From contig NZ_CP016761.1 of the NCBI RefSeq assembly GCF_001642935.1, positions 1,178,001 to 1,242,000 of the forward strand: DNA of 64,000 bases, in the 5' to 3' direction. Shown here in pieces: positions 25,873 through 35,342 of the stretch. A model generated the notes under the pieces. That model was not told the origin of the DNA. It made no database searches and worked only from the letters and a program-made list of their open reading frames with translations. The position numbers and the translations under genes were made by a program. This stretch comes from Fictibacillus arsenicus. GTDB taxonomy: Bacteria; Bacillota; Bacilli; Bacillales; Fictibacillaceae. Every line of letters starts with the position of its first letter. The first letter of the stretch is position 1.

Positions 25873-26016
25873 ATGCTTACAATCACTAACCATGAACAGC
25901 TAACTACCAAGCCTTTAGATTTGCCAGTACCACGATACGTGCTCAGTGAGAAACCAATTTCTGAGCAAGATAAGCAAAAGCCAGAATTCGAACTTACGTC
26001 ATTGAATCCGAAATAG
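25873..26016 (+). CDS. Short ORF, 47 residues
   Basis: AAGGAGGGATGAG directly precedes an ATG that opens a 47-residue frame (MLTITNHEQLTTKPLDLPVP ... LTSLNPK). It is soluble, rich in Pro, Lys and Glu, with no Cys or membrane segment. A good terminator follows 10 bases after the stop, so ribosome site, frame and terminator form a neat small unit. No family is recognised. Confidence 0.6.
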   Translation: MLTITNHEQLTTKPLDLPVPRYVLSEKPISEQDKQKPEFELTSLNPK

Positions 26017-26025
26017 AAGACATAC

Positions 26026-26063
26026 AAAAAAGAGCTTAGATCATCTAGATCTGGCTCTTTTCC
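26026..26063 (+). terminator. Terminator of the 47-residue ORF
   Basis: AAAGAGC ... GCTCTTTT outer stem with inner AGATC/GATCT, followed by TTTTCC. Confidence 0.8.
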
Positions 26064-26341
26064 TATTTCTAGCTTATTACTGACAGTATTATTCCGGTCC
26101 CGTTCACGATTCCAGGAGTAATGTTGCTTGGAATTACGGAACCTGTTTTTTCATACAACTGAAAAAAAAGAGACCCGAAAATTTACAGTAGTGTGTTAAT
26201 TCCAAATTGTTCCTCCTGGCTTATTTGTTATGTTATGGTAATTGTAAATGAATTTACTTTCAACAGGAGAAGCATTTGAACAATATGTTGATAGCAGTAC
26301 AGAAGAATTAAAAAGATAAATATTGAAGGGAAAGATAAAAA

Positions 26342-26587
26342 ATGAATAAATTCGGAATTTTTTCGTTTCTCATGGTTATAGCAAGTGTTGTTTCATTTCT
26401 TCTATTGAGAGGACCGAATGCGAATCTATCGACAGGTATTATCGTTCTAGGATCACTTTCATTTATTGGCGTTGTTTTGGCGGTACTATCGAAGAAATGG
26501 CTATCAAGTATATTAGGTGTATTACTAAATGGAGCGGTCTTGACCTTTGCATTTCTCTTATTGCTCGCAAAGGGAATTGGTGGTTAA
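26342..26587 (+). CDS. Small membrane protein with three spans
   Basis: 81 residues, almost all hydrophobic, with three likely spans (FGIFSFLMVIASVVSFLLL, TGIIVLGSLSFIGVVLAVLS, SSILGVLLNGAVLTFAFLLL). GAAGGGAAAG precedes the ATG. The MaoC-like gene starts 32 bases downstream. No family recognised. The 280 bases upstream hold only a 23-codon frame (26249-26320), which may be a remnant. Confidence 0.65.
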   Translation: MNKFGIFSFLMVIASVVSFLLLRGPNANLSTGIIVLGSLSFIGVVLAVLSKKWLSSILGVLLNGAVLTFAFLLLLAKGIGG

Positions 26588-26619
26588 GGACTAATGTTTA
26601 ATTCAAAGGGGAGTCCAGG

Positions 26620-27003
26620 GTGAATCTAAAAGTCGGGGATATCATTAGTTTTAAACGGATGTTCACAAAAGAAGATGTTGAGATGTTTACGAAAGTCTCT
26701 TGGGATGAAGGGGATCATCATATTCATCCAGATGAACAGGGACGGCTTGTCATCCAAGGGTTGTTAACGGCTACATTGCCAACAAAAATTGGTGGAGAAA
26801 ACAATGTACTCGCTCGTACGATGAACTTCGAGTTTTTGAGACCAGTTTTTACTGGAGATACAATCCTATGTGAAGTGCGGATTGAGGAGTTAGAACCAAA
26901 AGAAAACAATCGAACATCGATCATGGCCACTTTCCAATGCACGAATCAAAATGAGAAACAAGTATTAAGAGGAAACTTTGCAGGAGTCATCTTATCAAAC
27001 TAG
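26620..27003 (+). CDS. MaoC-like hot-dog protein
   Basis: A 127-residue hot-dog-fold protein: VGDIISFKRMFTKEDVEMFT, DEGDHHIHPDEQGRLVIQGL with the His/Asp pattern of MaoC-type hydratases, and NFEFLRPVFTGDTILCEV. MaoC members hydrate enoyl-CoA thioesters, but the active-site Asp/His pair here is only roughly conserved. GTG start after AAAGGGGAG. Confidence 0.8.
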   Translation: MNLKVGDIISFKRMFTKEDVEMFTKVSWDEGDHHIHPDEQGRLVIQGLLTATLPTKIGGENNVLARTMNFEFLRPVFTGDTILCEVRIEELEPKENNRTSIMATFQCTNQNEKQVLRGNFAGVILSN

Positions 27004-27040
27004 CAGCTCAGCGCATGACATTTGAGCTGTTCTTTTTATA
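27002..27040 (+). terminator. Terminator of the MaoC-like gene
   Basis: AGCAGCTCA ... TTGAGCTGTT stem followed by CTTTTT. Confidence 0.8.
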
Positions 27041-27042
27041 TA

Positions 27043-27069
27043 CAAAAACACCGCAAAAAACGCGGTGCT
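27043..27069 (-). terminator. Terminator of the minus-strand membrane gene
   Basis: Read on the minus strand, GCACCGC pairs with GCGGTG around a TTTTTT loop, and a T run follows. Confidence 0.75.
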
Positions 27070-27075
27070 GCATGT

Positions 27076-27267
27076 TCATTTTATTTGGTTTCTTTGTTCC
27101 TGAATAATTTTATAAAAATAAAGAGAACCATGACCACCGGCGATACCTAATGGCAGGATGATAAAGGGTGCCCAGGTTTTGTCATGCAAACCGAACACGT
27201 AGAAAACCCCATAAATGATGATCATCGTCATAATGCTAAATATGAATCGGATAAAATAGTCTTTCAC
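27076..27267 (-). CDS. Small two-span membrane protein
   Basis: 63 residues: FIRFIFSIMTMIIIYGVFYVF and APFIILPLGIAGGHGSLYFY are two likely spans, with a polar basic tail. GGAGCG precedes the ATG. No family recognised. Confidence 0.6.
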   Translation of the reverse strand: MKDYFIRFIFSIMTMIIIYGVFYVFGLHDKTWAPFIILPLGIAGGHGSLYFYKIIQEQRNQIK

Positions 27268-27381
27268 CGTTAACGCTCCTTATTGCTATGTTTGTTTTAT
27301 AGTACCACAATTCACAAAAGAGCAGGATTCAATAATGGTTTTACAGAATGGAGTAACCGAAGCAAAAAGGAGTGGTAAATC

Positions 27382-28203
27382 GTGTCTTATTGTAAAGTAG
27401 AGAAAGCGAATATCTATTATGAAGAAATCGGATCTGGAATGCCGATCCTCATGATCCACGGATTCTCACCTGACCTACGTTTGATGAAAGGATGCATGGA
27501 ACCGATCTTTCAAGAGAGGGATGGATACAGACGCATCTATATCGACCTGCCAGGAATGGGGCAGACGAAAGACTATGATACTATTCAAAACTCGGATGGG
27601 ATGCTCGAAGCTGTTATTCAGTTCATTGAAACTATATTGCCCAACGAGGCATTCTTGATTGCAGGAGAGTCATATGGTGGTTACATAACAAGGGGAGTAA
27701 TTGCGAAAATGCCTGAGCGTGTAATGGGTGCAGCGTTTATCTGTCCGATGATCATTCCTGATAAAAACATAAGAACACTACCGGAGCATGCCAACATAGA
27801 GATTGATGAAGAATTCCTCGCTACATTAACAGAAGAAGAAAGAGAAGACTTTAAAGGAATTCATGTGAAGTTAGATGAATACACGTGGAGAAGGTACAAC
27901 GAAGAAGTCGTAGTCGGAATGAAGATAGCAGATTCGGCATTCTTAGAAAAAATCTCACAAGCCTATGGATTTACGTTCCAAATTGATCAAGAAGTTTTTC
28001 AGAAGCCAAGCGTGTTTCTGGCGGGAAGGCAAGACCATATTACAGGTTTTAAAGACGTGTATGATTTACTTGATAAATATCCTCGGGCCACATTCTCTAT
28101 ACTAGATTCGGCAGGGCATAATTTGCAGATTGAGCAGAATAAACTTATAAATGTACATATTACTGATTGGTTAGAGCGGTTTCTAATGGGAGTAAAGAAA
28201 TAA
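27382..28203 (+). CDS. Alpha/beta hydrolase
   Basis: 273 residues. MLIHG-type oxyanion region (MPILMIHGFSPDLRLM), nucleophile elbow GESYGG with Ser near residue 98, acid region (VFLAGRQDHITG) and catalytic His in DSAGHNLQ, giving a full Ser-Asp-His triad. Substrate unknown. AAAGGAGTGG precedes the GTG. A decayed copy of its last 20 or so codons lies at 37083, beyond the acyl-CoA module. Confidence 0.9.
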   Translation: MSYCKVEKANIYYEEIGSGMPILMIHGFSPDLRLMKGCMEPIFQERDGYRRIYIDLPGMGQTKDYDTIQNSDGMLEAVIQFIETILPNEAFLIAGESYGGYITRGVIAKMPERVMGAAFICPMIIPDKNIRTLPEHANIEIDEEFLATLTEEEREDFKGIHVKLDEYTWRRYNEEVVVGMKIADSAFLEKISQAYGFTFQIDQEVFQKPSVFLAGRQDHITGFKDVYDLLDKYPRATFSILDSAGHNLQIEQNKLINVHITDWLERFLMGVKK

Positions 28204-28211
28204 ATATGACT

Positions 28212-28250
28212 TTAATCCTCTATTTTATAAAAATAGAGGATTTTGTCTTT
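28212..28250 (+). terminator. Terminator of the hydrolase gene
   Basis: AATCCTCTATTTT pairs with AAAATAGAGGATT, followed by a T-rich tail. Confidence 0.87.
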
Positions 28251-28420
28251 TGTTGTAAAACTATACTAAAAAGCTAATAAATATTAATTGTAGGTAAAAA
28301 TGACTACATAGGAGGTGCGTATAAATAAAATAGTTGTTTTAATAAGGTTTTATTTATAAAGAGAGAATTTTTTACTAGGGTGGAGGAAGAGTTTGTAAAG
28401 GACTTTTAGGGGGGATCGAT

Positions 28421-30307
28421 ATGAAACTAGGAGTAATATCACCATATCCTGAATTCACAAATTTAGTTAGAGAGATTTCAATTGATATGGATGTTCCGTT
28501 AATAGTCAAAGAGGGTGCATTACAAAGAGGTTTGGCCGCTGCGAATCTCATGATAGAAAAAGAGAATGTAAGTGCAATAATAGCAAGAGGAGCAACAGCT
28601 GATTTATTAGAAAGTAAGTTGAAAATTCCAATCATTAAAATTACAGTAAATAATTTTGACCTGCTAAAAACCTTCCAAACTGCTAAACAAATTTCATCCG
28701 AAATTGTTTTTATCGATCATTATGAGAATTATTCAATGTATGATATTGCTTTTATTGAGAAATTATATTCTGTAAACATAGTATTAAAACGATACCAAGA
28801 TGAACAAGAAATTGCAGACATTATGCAACAGTTGAAACAACAAGGAAAGCAGAAAGTAATTGTTGGAACAGCGCATTGCATGGAAAGAACAGCAAAGAAA
28901 TTAGACTTATCATGTTTTGTAATTAAATCTACTAAGGAAGTTATGATAGAGGCATTACATAGGGCGTTTGAAACTGCACGTCTATACGAGAGAGAAAAAT
29001 TAAGACAAAACCATCTTCAAACCATTATTTCTCATGCATTTGATGGTGTTATTGCGACTGATATTCAAGGTAATATTAGCGTATTTAATAACGTGGCAAG
29101 TGAATTATTAGATGTTAAATCACATGAACTGATCGGAAGAGAATTAAAAAAGGTACATCACCCAAAACTGAAAAAATTGTATGGAGATGGTTCTGAAGTT
29201 AGAAAGAAGATTTCAAGCTTCGGAAACCAAAGATATGTGGTTAACAGAATTCCTTTAGAAGGCGAAAGTATTGTAATTACTTTTCAAGAGACTAATAAAG
29301 TTATTGAACAAGATTCACAGTTACGGAGAAACCTGCATAATAGAAGGTTTTACGCGAAATACACATTTTCAGATATTCTTTATAAAAGTGCTGAAATGGA
29401 ACAAGTGATTGAATTATCCAGATTCTATAGTAAAACAGATAAGAGTGTGTTAATTACGGGAGAGAGCGGGACAGGAAAAGAACTTTTCGCCCAAAGTATA
29501 CACAATGAAAGTAATCGCAACAAAGGTCCTTTTGTTGCGATAAATTGTGCGGCACTTCCAAAAGACCTACTTGAAAGTGAACTATTTGGATATGAAGATG
29601 GAGCATTTACAGGGGCAAAAAAAGGCGGGAAACCGGGACTTTTTGAGATGGCTCATGAAGGTACTCTATTTTTAGATGAAATTGGAGAGCTTCCAATCGA
29701 TTTGCAAGCAAGGCTTCTCCGTGTTCTTCAAGAAAGAGAAGTGATGAGAATTGGGGGAGAAAAAATAATTCCTATTAATGTTCGAATTATTTCAGCAACT
29801 AATAAAGACCTTAAAGCTTCAATAAAAGATAATAATTTTAGGGAAGATTTATATTTTAGACTAAATATATTGCGAGTGATTATTCCCCCGCTGCGAGAAA
29901 GAAAAGATGACATCTTTGTTCTAGTGAATCATTTCTTACAAAAGAATGGCGAGGTAAATTATTTGTATGATGAGGACTTTCTAATGTTTATCAAAAGTTA
30001 TGATTGGCCGGGTAATGTTCGTGAATTAGAAAATGTCATTGAAAGAATGACTACTGTAGGTAAAGTCTCTAATGATATGAAGAAAATCTTACTCGATCAT
30101 CCTATTGGAATTCTGAACCAAACAGAAAAAAGTCTTCAGGTAAAAGGAAGTATTGAGCTAACACTAGGTACTTTAGAAGAGATGGAGAATCAAATTATTT
30201 ATCATTTCCAAAAATCCTATCAAGGAAATAAGCAAGAAATGGCTGAAAAACTCGGATTAAGTCGTACAACACTATGGAAGAAAATCAAAAAATTAGACAT
30301 TTTATAA
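28421..30307 (+). CDS. Sigma-54-dependent activator with PrpR N-terminal domain
   Basis: 628 residues. A PrpR-type sensory domain (residues about 1-190) is followed by a PAS domain (about 200-300; [20 protein letters not shown]). The AAA+ domain (about 330-560) has Walker [15 protein letters not shown] at about 394-399 for contacting sigma-54, Walker [12 protein letters not shown], and an arginine-rich region. A Fis-type helix-turn-helix ends the protein ([20 protein letters not shown]). PrpR-type domains sense small acids or CoA-pathway intermediates. It almost certainly activates the -24/-12 promoter at 30419, just downstream. AGGGGGGATC precedes the ATG. Confidence 0.95.
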   Translation: MKLGVISPYPEFTNLVREISIDMDVPLIVKEGALQRGLAAANLMIEKENVSAIIARGATADLLESKLKIPIIKITVNNFDLLKTFQTAKQISSEIVFIDHYENYSMYDIAFIEKLYSVNIVLKRYQDEQEIADIMQQLKQQGKQKVIVGTAHCMERTAKKLDLSCFVIKSTKEVMIEALHRAFETARLYEREKLRQNHLQTIISHAFDGVIATDIQGNISVFNNVASELLDVKSHELIGRELKKVHHPKLKKLYGDGSEVRKKISSFGNQRYVVNRIPLEGESIVITFQETNKVIEQDSQLRRNLHNRRFYAKYTFSDILYKSAEMEQVIELSRFYSKTDKSVLITGESGTGKELFAQSIHNESNRNKGPFVAINCAALPKDLLESELFGYEDGAFTGAKKGGKPGLFEMAHEGTLFLDEIGELPIDLQARLLRVLQEREVMRIGGEKIIPINVRIISATNKDLKASIKDNNFREDLYFRLNILRVIIPPLRERKDDIFVLVNHFLQKNGEVNYLYDEDFLMFIKSYDWPGNVRELENVIERMTTVGKVSNDMKKILLDHPIGILNQTEKSLQVKGSIELTLGTLEEMENQIIYHFQKSYQGNKQEMAEKLGLSRTTLWKKIKKLDIL

Positions 30308-30312
30308 TAAAT

Positions 30313-30346
30313 GTTCATATTTTAAACAAACGTTCACTTTATAAAC
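30313..30346 (+). promoter_or_regulatory. Candidate upstream activator sites for the PrpR-type regulator
   Basis: Two 15-base boxes of the form GTTCA-N5-TAAAC start at 30313 and 30332, 19 bases apart. They lie about 90 bases before the sigma-54 promoter, a usual place for enhancer sites. Binding is inferred from position and repetition only. Confidence 0.5.
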
Positions 30347-30371
30347 GCTGAATGTCAGAATATTAACATTA

Positions 30372-30402
30372 CAAAAGTCTTCTCCCTTGAGAAGGCTTTT
30401 TT
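30372..30402 (+). terminator. Terminator of the activator gene
   Basis: AAGTCTTCTC ... GAGAAGGCTT stem with a short loop and six T. It separates the regulator transcript from the operon. Confidence 0.82.
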
Positions 30403-30418
30403 ATGCGTTAATAAACGT

Positions 30419-30435
30419 TGGCATGGAACTTGCAT
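30419..30435 (+). promoter_or_regulatory. Sigma-54 (-24/-12) promoter of the acyl-CoA operon
   Basis: TTGGCATGGAACTTGCAT: the GG and GC dinucleotides are exactly 12 bases apart, matching TGGCAC-N5-TTGCA closely. It ends 37 bases before the first ATG and lies right after an activator of the matching class. Confidence 0.9.
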
Positions 30436-30472
30436 GATAAATAATTGTATTAAAAAAATTGGAGGGATTTTA

Positions 30473-31441
30473 ATGAATTCAGATCACTTTTTACATCCAA
30501 CACAGCCAGGTGAAGCAAATTTTGAGAAGGTTAAATATGAAAAGAAGGACATGGTTGCAACCATTACAATCAACCGTCCGGAAGTTTATAACTGTTTAAA
30601 CTTCCAGACATTAAGAGAAATGACAAGAGCATTCGAACTAGCATCTTGGGATGATGAAGTCGGAGTAGTTGTATTAACAGGTGCTGGGGATAAAGCATTT
30701 TGTACGGGTGCAGATATGAAGGAACAAAACAATGATATTTTGGAACGTCCAAGGAACTATTGGAAATGGATGGGGGTATTCATTGAAGCACATGAAAAAC
30801 TTATGAACATTGGAAAACCTACAATAGCTAGACTTAATGGGATTACTGTAGGTGGCGGAAATGAATTTAACATGAACTGTGATTTAGCTGTTATGGCAGA
30901 TCATGCTTACATCAGACAAGTTGGAAACTCTCATGGAAGTGTAGCTGCTGGCGGAGCAACACAATGGTTGCCGATAATGGTAGGTGATCGTAGAGCAAGA
31001 GAGATTCTTTGGTTGAATGAAGAAATTAGTGCAGAAAAAGCTCTTGAATGGGGTTTAGTAAATGAAGTAGTCCCTATGAGCCAATTAGATGATGCAGTGG
31101 ATCGAATGGCAAAGAAATTATTAAATAAACTGCCAGAATGTGTTCGTTATACAAAAGAACAAACAAATTATTGGAAGAAGATGTCCTTGAACCAAACTGT
31201 AGGACATGCGCGTGATTGGCTGACGGTTCATACAAGTGCATTTGAAACACATGAAGCAATGAGAGCCTTCAATGAGAAAAGAAAACCTGATTACATGATG
31301 CTCAGAAACAGAGCTGCAAATGGAGACTCTTCTGAACACTTATGGGGAGCACCAATGGTTGAATGTCATGAATGCGGAACAAAGGATCTGCCAGAACACT
31401 TTAATCATTGTGGGAAGTGTGGAAGTCCGTTAACAAAGTAA
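30473..31441 (+). CDS. Crotonase-family enzyme with C-terminal zinc ribbon (MenB/BadI-like)
   Basis: 322 residues. Crotonase core: ITINRPEVYNCLNFQTLREM, oxyanion loop GAGDKAFCTGADMKEQ, ARLNGITVGGGNEFN, then HGSVAAGGATQWLPIMVGDR followed by RAREILWLNEEISAEKALEWG. The last stretch looks more like MenB and the ring-opening hydrolases BadI/BamA than ordinary enoyl-CoA hydratase. It ends in a four-Cys ribbon, CHECG and CGKCG separated by about 11 residues, which is unusual for the family. First gene after the sigma-54 promoter; GGAGGG lies 6 bases before the ATG at 30473. The reaction could be hydration or C-C bond hydrolysis of an acyl-CoA. Confidence 0.85.
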   Translation: MNSDHFLHPTQPGEANFEKVKYEKKDMVATITINRPEVYNCLNFQTLREMTRAFELASWDDEVGVVVLTGAGDKAFCTGADMKEQNNDILERPRNYWKWMGVFIEAHEKLMNIGKPTIARLNGITVGGGNEFNMNCDLAVMADHAYIRQVGNSHGSVAAGGATQWLPIMVGDRRAREILWLNEEISAEKALEWGLVNEVVPMSQLDDAVDRMAKKLLNKLPECVRYTKEQTNYWKKMSLNQTVGHARDWLTVHTSAFETHEAMRAFNEKRKPDYMMLRNRAANGDSSEHLWGAPMVECHECGTKDLPEHFNHCGKCGSPLTK

Positions 31442-31481
31442 TGTATAAATATTACCAATTAATGTATAGGGGGTTATTAGG

Positions 31482-32852
31482 ATGAGGCTTTCTGTTTCAG
31501 AAAGAATTGCTAGTTGGTACAGCCGGTATTTTCCTCATGATTTTATTTTCGCAATAATTTTGACCCTTTTAGCTATTCTCAGCGCATATGCATTTACTGC
31601 AAGTTCTATTGGAGAAGTATTGGATGCTTGGTTTAATGGTATTCCCATGTTATTTACTTTCGCTTTTCAGCTCATGTTTACTTATGCAGCTGCATTAGTG
31701 TTAGTTGACACACCGGTAGTTCAACGGTGGATTATAAAAGCTGCAAACACCATTAAAACACCTATGGCTGCTTATATTATCACTGGAGTTTTTGGTGCTC
31801 TGACTTCTTTTTTAGGGTGGTATATAGGACCTGTTGTCACTTCAATTTTTGCTCGAACAGTCGGTAAACAAGTTAAAGGAGTCGATTATCCGTTATTAGC
31901 GTCAATAGCTTATTCTTCTTTTACCATTTCTCTAACGGGTATTTCAGGTACAATTCCACTTTTCGTATCAACAGAAGGTGAACTGAACAATCAATTATTT
32001 GGTGGTATTATTCCACTTGATCAAACAACATTTTCAACCATAAACATGGTATCTTGTTTTGCTATTGTCATGGTGACAACACTTATTTATTACTTTGTTG
32101 CAAGAAACAAGAAAAAAATTACTACATTTCAAGATTTAGCAATCGAGAATGAAGAGGTTGCGAGTAGTGTAGAACCTGAAATAACTTCGGTTAACACTAA
32201 CACGAACAAAGCGTTTGCTGACAAAGTGAATGATTTTAGACCAATGATTTTAGTTATAGGCTTAATAGGATTCCTATACCTTTTCTATTATTTTTCACAA
32301 AAAGGTATGGCTGGATTAAATTTAAATACAGTTGCATTTATTGCGCTAGTCATGGGCTTGTTAGTTCAGAAGGATGCTGTCAGTTATTCAAAGTCTTTTT
32401 CCAAAAACTTAATTTCAACTGGTTCAATCGGTCTTCAATTTCCGCTTTATGGAGGAATAGCATCCGTATTAATGGTTTCAGGTTTGGCAGGGAAACTCAC
32501 CGACTATATTGTAAGCGTTTCCACTGAAACGACTTTTCCTATTCTAACGTTTCTTGTAACTGGTTTTATTAATTTGTTCATACCTTCTGCCGGATCACAG
32601 TTTACAGCTACTGCACCATTTTTTATACCAGCTGCAGAAGCGCTTGGAGTAGAGATGCCAAGAGCTGTTCTTGCCATTACTTACGGAGACATATGGACGA
32701 ACTTAGTCCAGCCATTTTGGACATTGTTATATTTCCCTATATTAGCTGCAGGTACGAGATTGCAGGTAAGAGATTTCTTAGGATACTGTTTGCCCATCTT
32801 ATTGGCTGTAGGTGTAATTTGGATTGTAGCTTTAATGTTCCTTCCTATTTAG
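31482..32852 (+). CDS. Short-chain fatty acid transporter, AtoE family
   Basis: 456 residues with about ten to eleven membrane segments. The N-terminus (SERIASWYSRYFPHDFIFAI), FGALTSFLGWYIGPVVTSIF, and the C-terminal FINLFIPSAGSQFTATAPFF are typical of the AtoE transporter family. It should carry a short carboxylate into the cell, supplying the ligase next to it. TAGGGGGTTATTAGG lies before the ATG. Confidence 0.9.
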   Translation: MRLSVSERIASWYSRYFPHDFIFAIILTLLAILSAYAFTASSIGEVLDAWFNGIPMLFTFAFQLMFTYAAALVLVDTPVVQRWIIKAANTIKTPMAAYIITGVFGALTSFLGWYIGPVVTSIFARTVGKQVKGVDYPLLASIAYSSFTISLTGISGTIPLFVSTEGELNNQLFGGIIPLDQTTFSTINMVSCFAIVMVTTLIYYFVARNKKKITTFQDLAIENEEVASSVEPEITSVNTNTNKAFADKVNDFRPMILVIGLIGFLYLFYYFSQKGMAGLNLNTVAFIALVMGLLVQKDAVSYSKSFSKNLISTGSIGLQFPLYGGIASVLMVSGLAGKLTDYIVSVSTETTFPILTFLVTGFINLFIPSAGSQFTATAPFFIPAAEALGVEMPRAVLAITYGDIWTNLVQPFWTLLYFPILAAGTRLQVRDFLGYCLPILLAVGVIWIVALMFLPI

Positions 32853-32883
32853 TTAATAGCAATAGTTGAAAGGTGGTTATAAA

Positions 32884-34293
32884 GTGAGTTTTCCGTACTA
32901 CCATAAAACGATTGACTGGAATAAGCTCGTCTCGGAGTATGAACCTCCTCAAGAATTTGTAGAGGGAACTTGGAAATGGAGCCGTGACAGAATTGAGTAT
33001 ACACAGCTCCAACGGTTAAAAGAAACATTAAATAAAGGCAGTGAGATTCCTTTTTATCAAATTCTGTGGGAGAAACATGGTTTCTCCCCAGAAGATGTAC
33101 AGTCTTTGGATGATATGTACAAAATCCCCATTTATACAATAGAAGATATTCGAGATAGCATCGAACGAAAACCGCCATTTGGTGATTATCAAAAATATCA
33201 TTTTTCTGATGGAACTCACACACCCTTGAGATTCTTTACAAGTGGTGGAACTACTGGTACACCTAGACCGACCATTTATTCCCAGTGGGATAGAGAAGTG
33301 GGGGCTATCCTAAGTGCTCGAACGTTCTACCTTCAGGGTATTAAACCTGGTGATGCCGTAATTAATGCTTGGTCTTATTCAACTCATAATGCAGCTTGGA
33401 TAATGGATCATGCATTGTGGCATTGGTTAGGATGTACTCCCATAACGACAGGAACAGGGAATGTAACGCCTACTGAAAAACAGGTTGAATTTGCAAAGAC
33501 TTTTGGTGCTTCAGCGATCATTGCAACATCAGATTATTTATTACACATCGCTGAAACTGCAAAGAAAATGGGGTATGACCCGAAGACAGATTTTAATTTA
33601 AGAACACTATCCGCATTTGGAAATACGGCGCCAGTAGAAGAAGCATTCGGAATCCCTGTTTATGATTCATATGCGTTTCATGAAGTTCAATATGTAGCAG
33701 CGGAATGTCCAGCTAAACAAGGACTGCATATTTTTGAAGATTCCTTTATCGTTGAAGTCGTTGATTTTGAGACAGGTAAACCGCTTCCGCCAGGTCATAG
33801 AGGAAACATCGTGGTAACAGCTCTTTATAAGACAGGAACCCAGCAGATCCGTTATAACATTCAAGACATCTCTGCTCTCTATGAAATGGTGCCTTGTGCC
33901 TGCGGCAGTCTGCATAAACGGATGGAATATTTCCAAGGTCGAAGTGACACTATGGTGAAACTGCGCGGTATTAATGTATGGCCGGAAGCATGCGGGAAAA
34001 TAGTTTCTGAAGATAGCAGAACAAATGGTGAATATTACTGTTATGTAGAAAAGGTTATACAAGATGGAAAACCAGCAAAAGACGAAATGACGATATTGGT
34101 TGAAAAAAGAAGTGTTGATCAACATGATGAGTCATTAAAACAAGATTTAGAAGAGATTTTAAAAAGAAAAATCGGTGTAAAAATTCATGTTCAAATTGTA
34201 GATACGGATTCATTAAAAGAATTAACAGGACATGGTCATAGAGCAAAATTAAAACGGTTCGAGGATCGCCGAAAAGAGGGGATGGGTGTATGA
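32884..34293 (+). CDS. PaaK-like acyl-CoA ligase (adenylate-forming)
   Basis: About 469 residues, like phenylacetate-CoA ligase: RLKETLNKGSEIPFYQILWE, P-loop FFTSGGTTGTPRPT near residue 119, WSYSTHNAAWIMDHALW, and the C-terminal swinging domain after YFQGRSDTMVKLRGINVWPE. It should activate a carboxylate with ATP and CoA. GAAAGGTGG fits GTG at 32884; the frame is open to 32866. Its stop overlaps the next ATG by 4 bases. PaaK relatives often act on aromatic or cyclic acids, so phenylacetate-like or alicyclic substrates are as likely as short fatty acids. Confidence 0.88.
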   Translation: MSFPYYHKTIDWNKLVSEYEPPQEFVEGTWKWSRDRIEYTQLQRLKETLNKGSEIPFYQILWEKHGFSPEDVQSLDDMYKIPIYTIEDIRDSIERKPPFGDYQKYHFSDGTHTPLRFFTSGGTTGTPRPTIYSQWDREVGAILSARTFYLQGIKPGDAVINAWSYSTHNAAWIMDHALWHWLGCTPITTGTGNVTPTEKQVEFAKTFGASAIIATSDYLLHIAETAKKMGYDPKTDFNLRTLSAFGNTAPVEEAFGIPVYDSYAFHEVQYVAAECPAKQGLHIFEDSFIVEVVDFETGKPLPPGHRGNIVVTALYKTGTQQIRYNIQDISALYEMVPCACGSLHKRMEYFQGRSDTMVKLRGINVWPEACGKIVSEDSRTNGEYYCYVEKVIQDGKPAKDEMTILVEKRSVDQHDESLKQDLEEILKRKIGVKIHVQIVDTDSLKELTGHGHRAKLKRFEDRRKEGMGV

Positions 34294-35342
34294 AAGCCGT
34301 TGTACTTAACTCACATGGACCAATTGAACATTTAAACATTTCAAAAGACCAATCTTTACAAGACCTCCAATATGGAGAGATAAGACTAAAGATTATGTAT
34401 TGTGGTTTGAATCATTTGGACTTATGGCTTCGGAAAGGAGGAACAGGTGATAAGATAACACTGCCTCGTATACCCGGAAGTGATATCGTCGGAATTATTG
34501 AGTCATCGAAAGGTGAAGGCGTTTTTAATTTATCTAAAGGAGATACGGTATTAGTTTATCCAGGTACATCTTGCGGGGATTGCACATACTGTCAAAAAGG
34601 AAGAGAGACTCTTTGTAAGGAGTTTAAGATAATCGGTTATCACATAGATGGCGGTTATTCCGACTATATAAATGTTCCTGCAAAAAACGTAGTTAAAATT
34701 GAAGCTCAAAATCTAGACGCATGGGCTGCCGTACCCGTTTCGTATATAACTGCCTGGAATGGTTTAGTGACGAAAGGGAATCTAACTATGTTTGATACAG
34801 TAGTTGTTTGGGGTGCTACTGGCGGATTAGGATATGCAGCCCTGACCATTGCTGAAGGCTTTAGTGCGAAAACGATAGGGATAGTAGGATCAAAAGAAAA
34901 GGAACTGTTTTTAAGAGAAAGAGGATATAAAGGACATATCGTTGTAAGGTCAGAGAACTTACAAAAAGAGATTAGGGAACTAACAGATAATCAGGGTGTT
35001 GATATCGTTCTTGACCATGTAGGACAAGAGACATGGAAAGAAAGCTTGAAGATGTTAAAACGTGGAGGACGATTGGCCTTTTGTGGAGTGACAACTGGTC
35101 ATCAAGCTGTTACTGACCTGCGTTATATCTTAGGTAAACAGTTAACGATTCATGGATCATGGATGGGAGACATGAATGATTTTAAAGAAGTTGTTCAATT
35201 TATTGAAGTGAATGAAAACTTACCTTACATTTGGAAGACGTATAGTCTTGATGAAGTTAGAGATGCACACCAAGTGATGGAAGAACAAAGACACATTGGA
35301 AAAATCGTATTAAAAGTGAATGAAGAGGAAAAGGCTATATGA
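34290..35342 (+). CDS. Zinc-type MDR alcohol dehydrogenase / enoyl reductase
   Basis: 350 residues. GroES-like half with LNHLDLWLRKGGTGD, PGSDIVGIIE and a four-Cys structural-zinc loop (CGDCTYCQKGRETLC); Rossmann half with VVWGATGGLGYAALTIAEGF. LNHLD-type members include acryloyl-CoA and quinone-type reductases, and the 6-hydroxycyclohexenecarbonyl-CoA dehydrogenase of the benzoyl-CoA route belongs to the wider group. Within this operon an acyl-CoA-level redox step is likely. It overlaps both neighbours by 4 bases (ATGA). Confidence 0.87.
   Translation: MKAVVLNSHGPIEHLNISKDQSLQDLQYGEIRLKIMYCGLNHLDLWLRKGGTGDKITLPRIPGSDIVGIIESSKGEGVFNLSKGDTVLVYPGTSCGDCTYCQKGRETLCKEFKIIGYHIDGGYSDYINVPAKNVVKIEAQNLDAWAAVPVSYITAWNGLVTKGNLTMFDTVVVWGATGGLGYAALTIAEGFSAKTIGIVGSKEKELFLRERGYKGHIVVRSENLQKEIRELTDNQGVDIVLDHVGQETWKESLKMLKRGGRLAFCGVTTGHQAVTDLRYILGKQLTIHGSWMGDMNDFKEVVQFIEVNENLPYIWKTYSLDEVRDAHQVMEEQRHIGKIVLKVNEEEKAI

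Noticed and set aside
26249-26320. 23-codon frame MNLLSTGEAFEQYVDSSTEE-type
   Set aside because: Too short and without a ribosome site; at most a remnant.
28309-28362. AGGAGGTG followed by a 14-codon GTG frame before the PrpR-type gene
   Set aside because: The peptide is very short and hydrophobic, with no attenuator-like hairpin behind it; not enough for a leader-peptide call.
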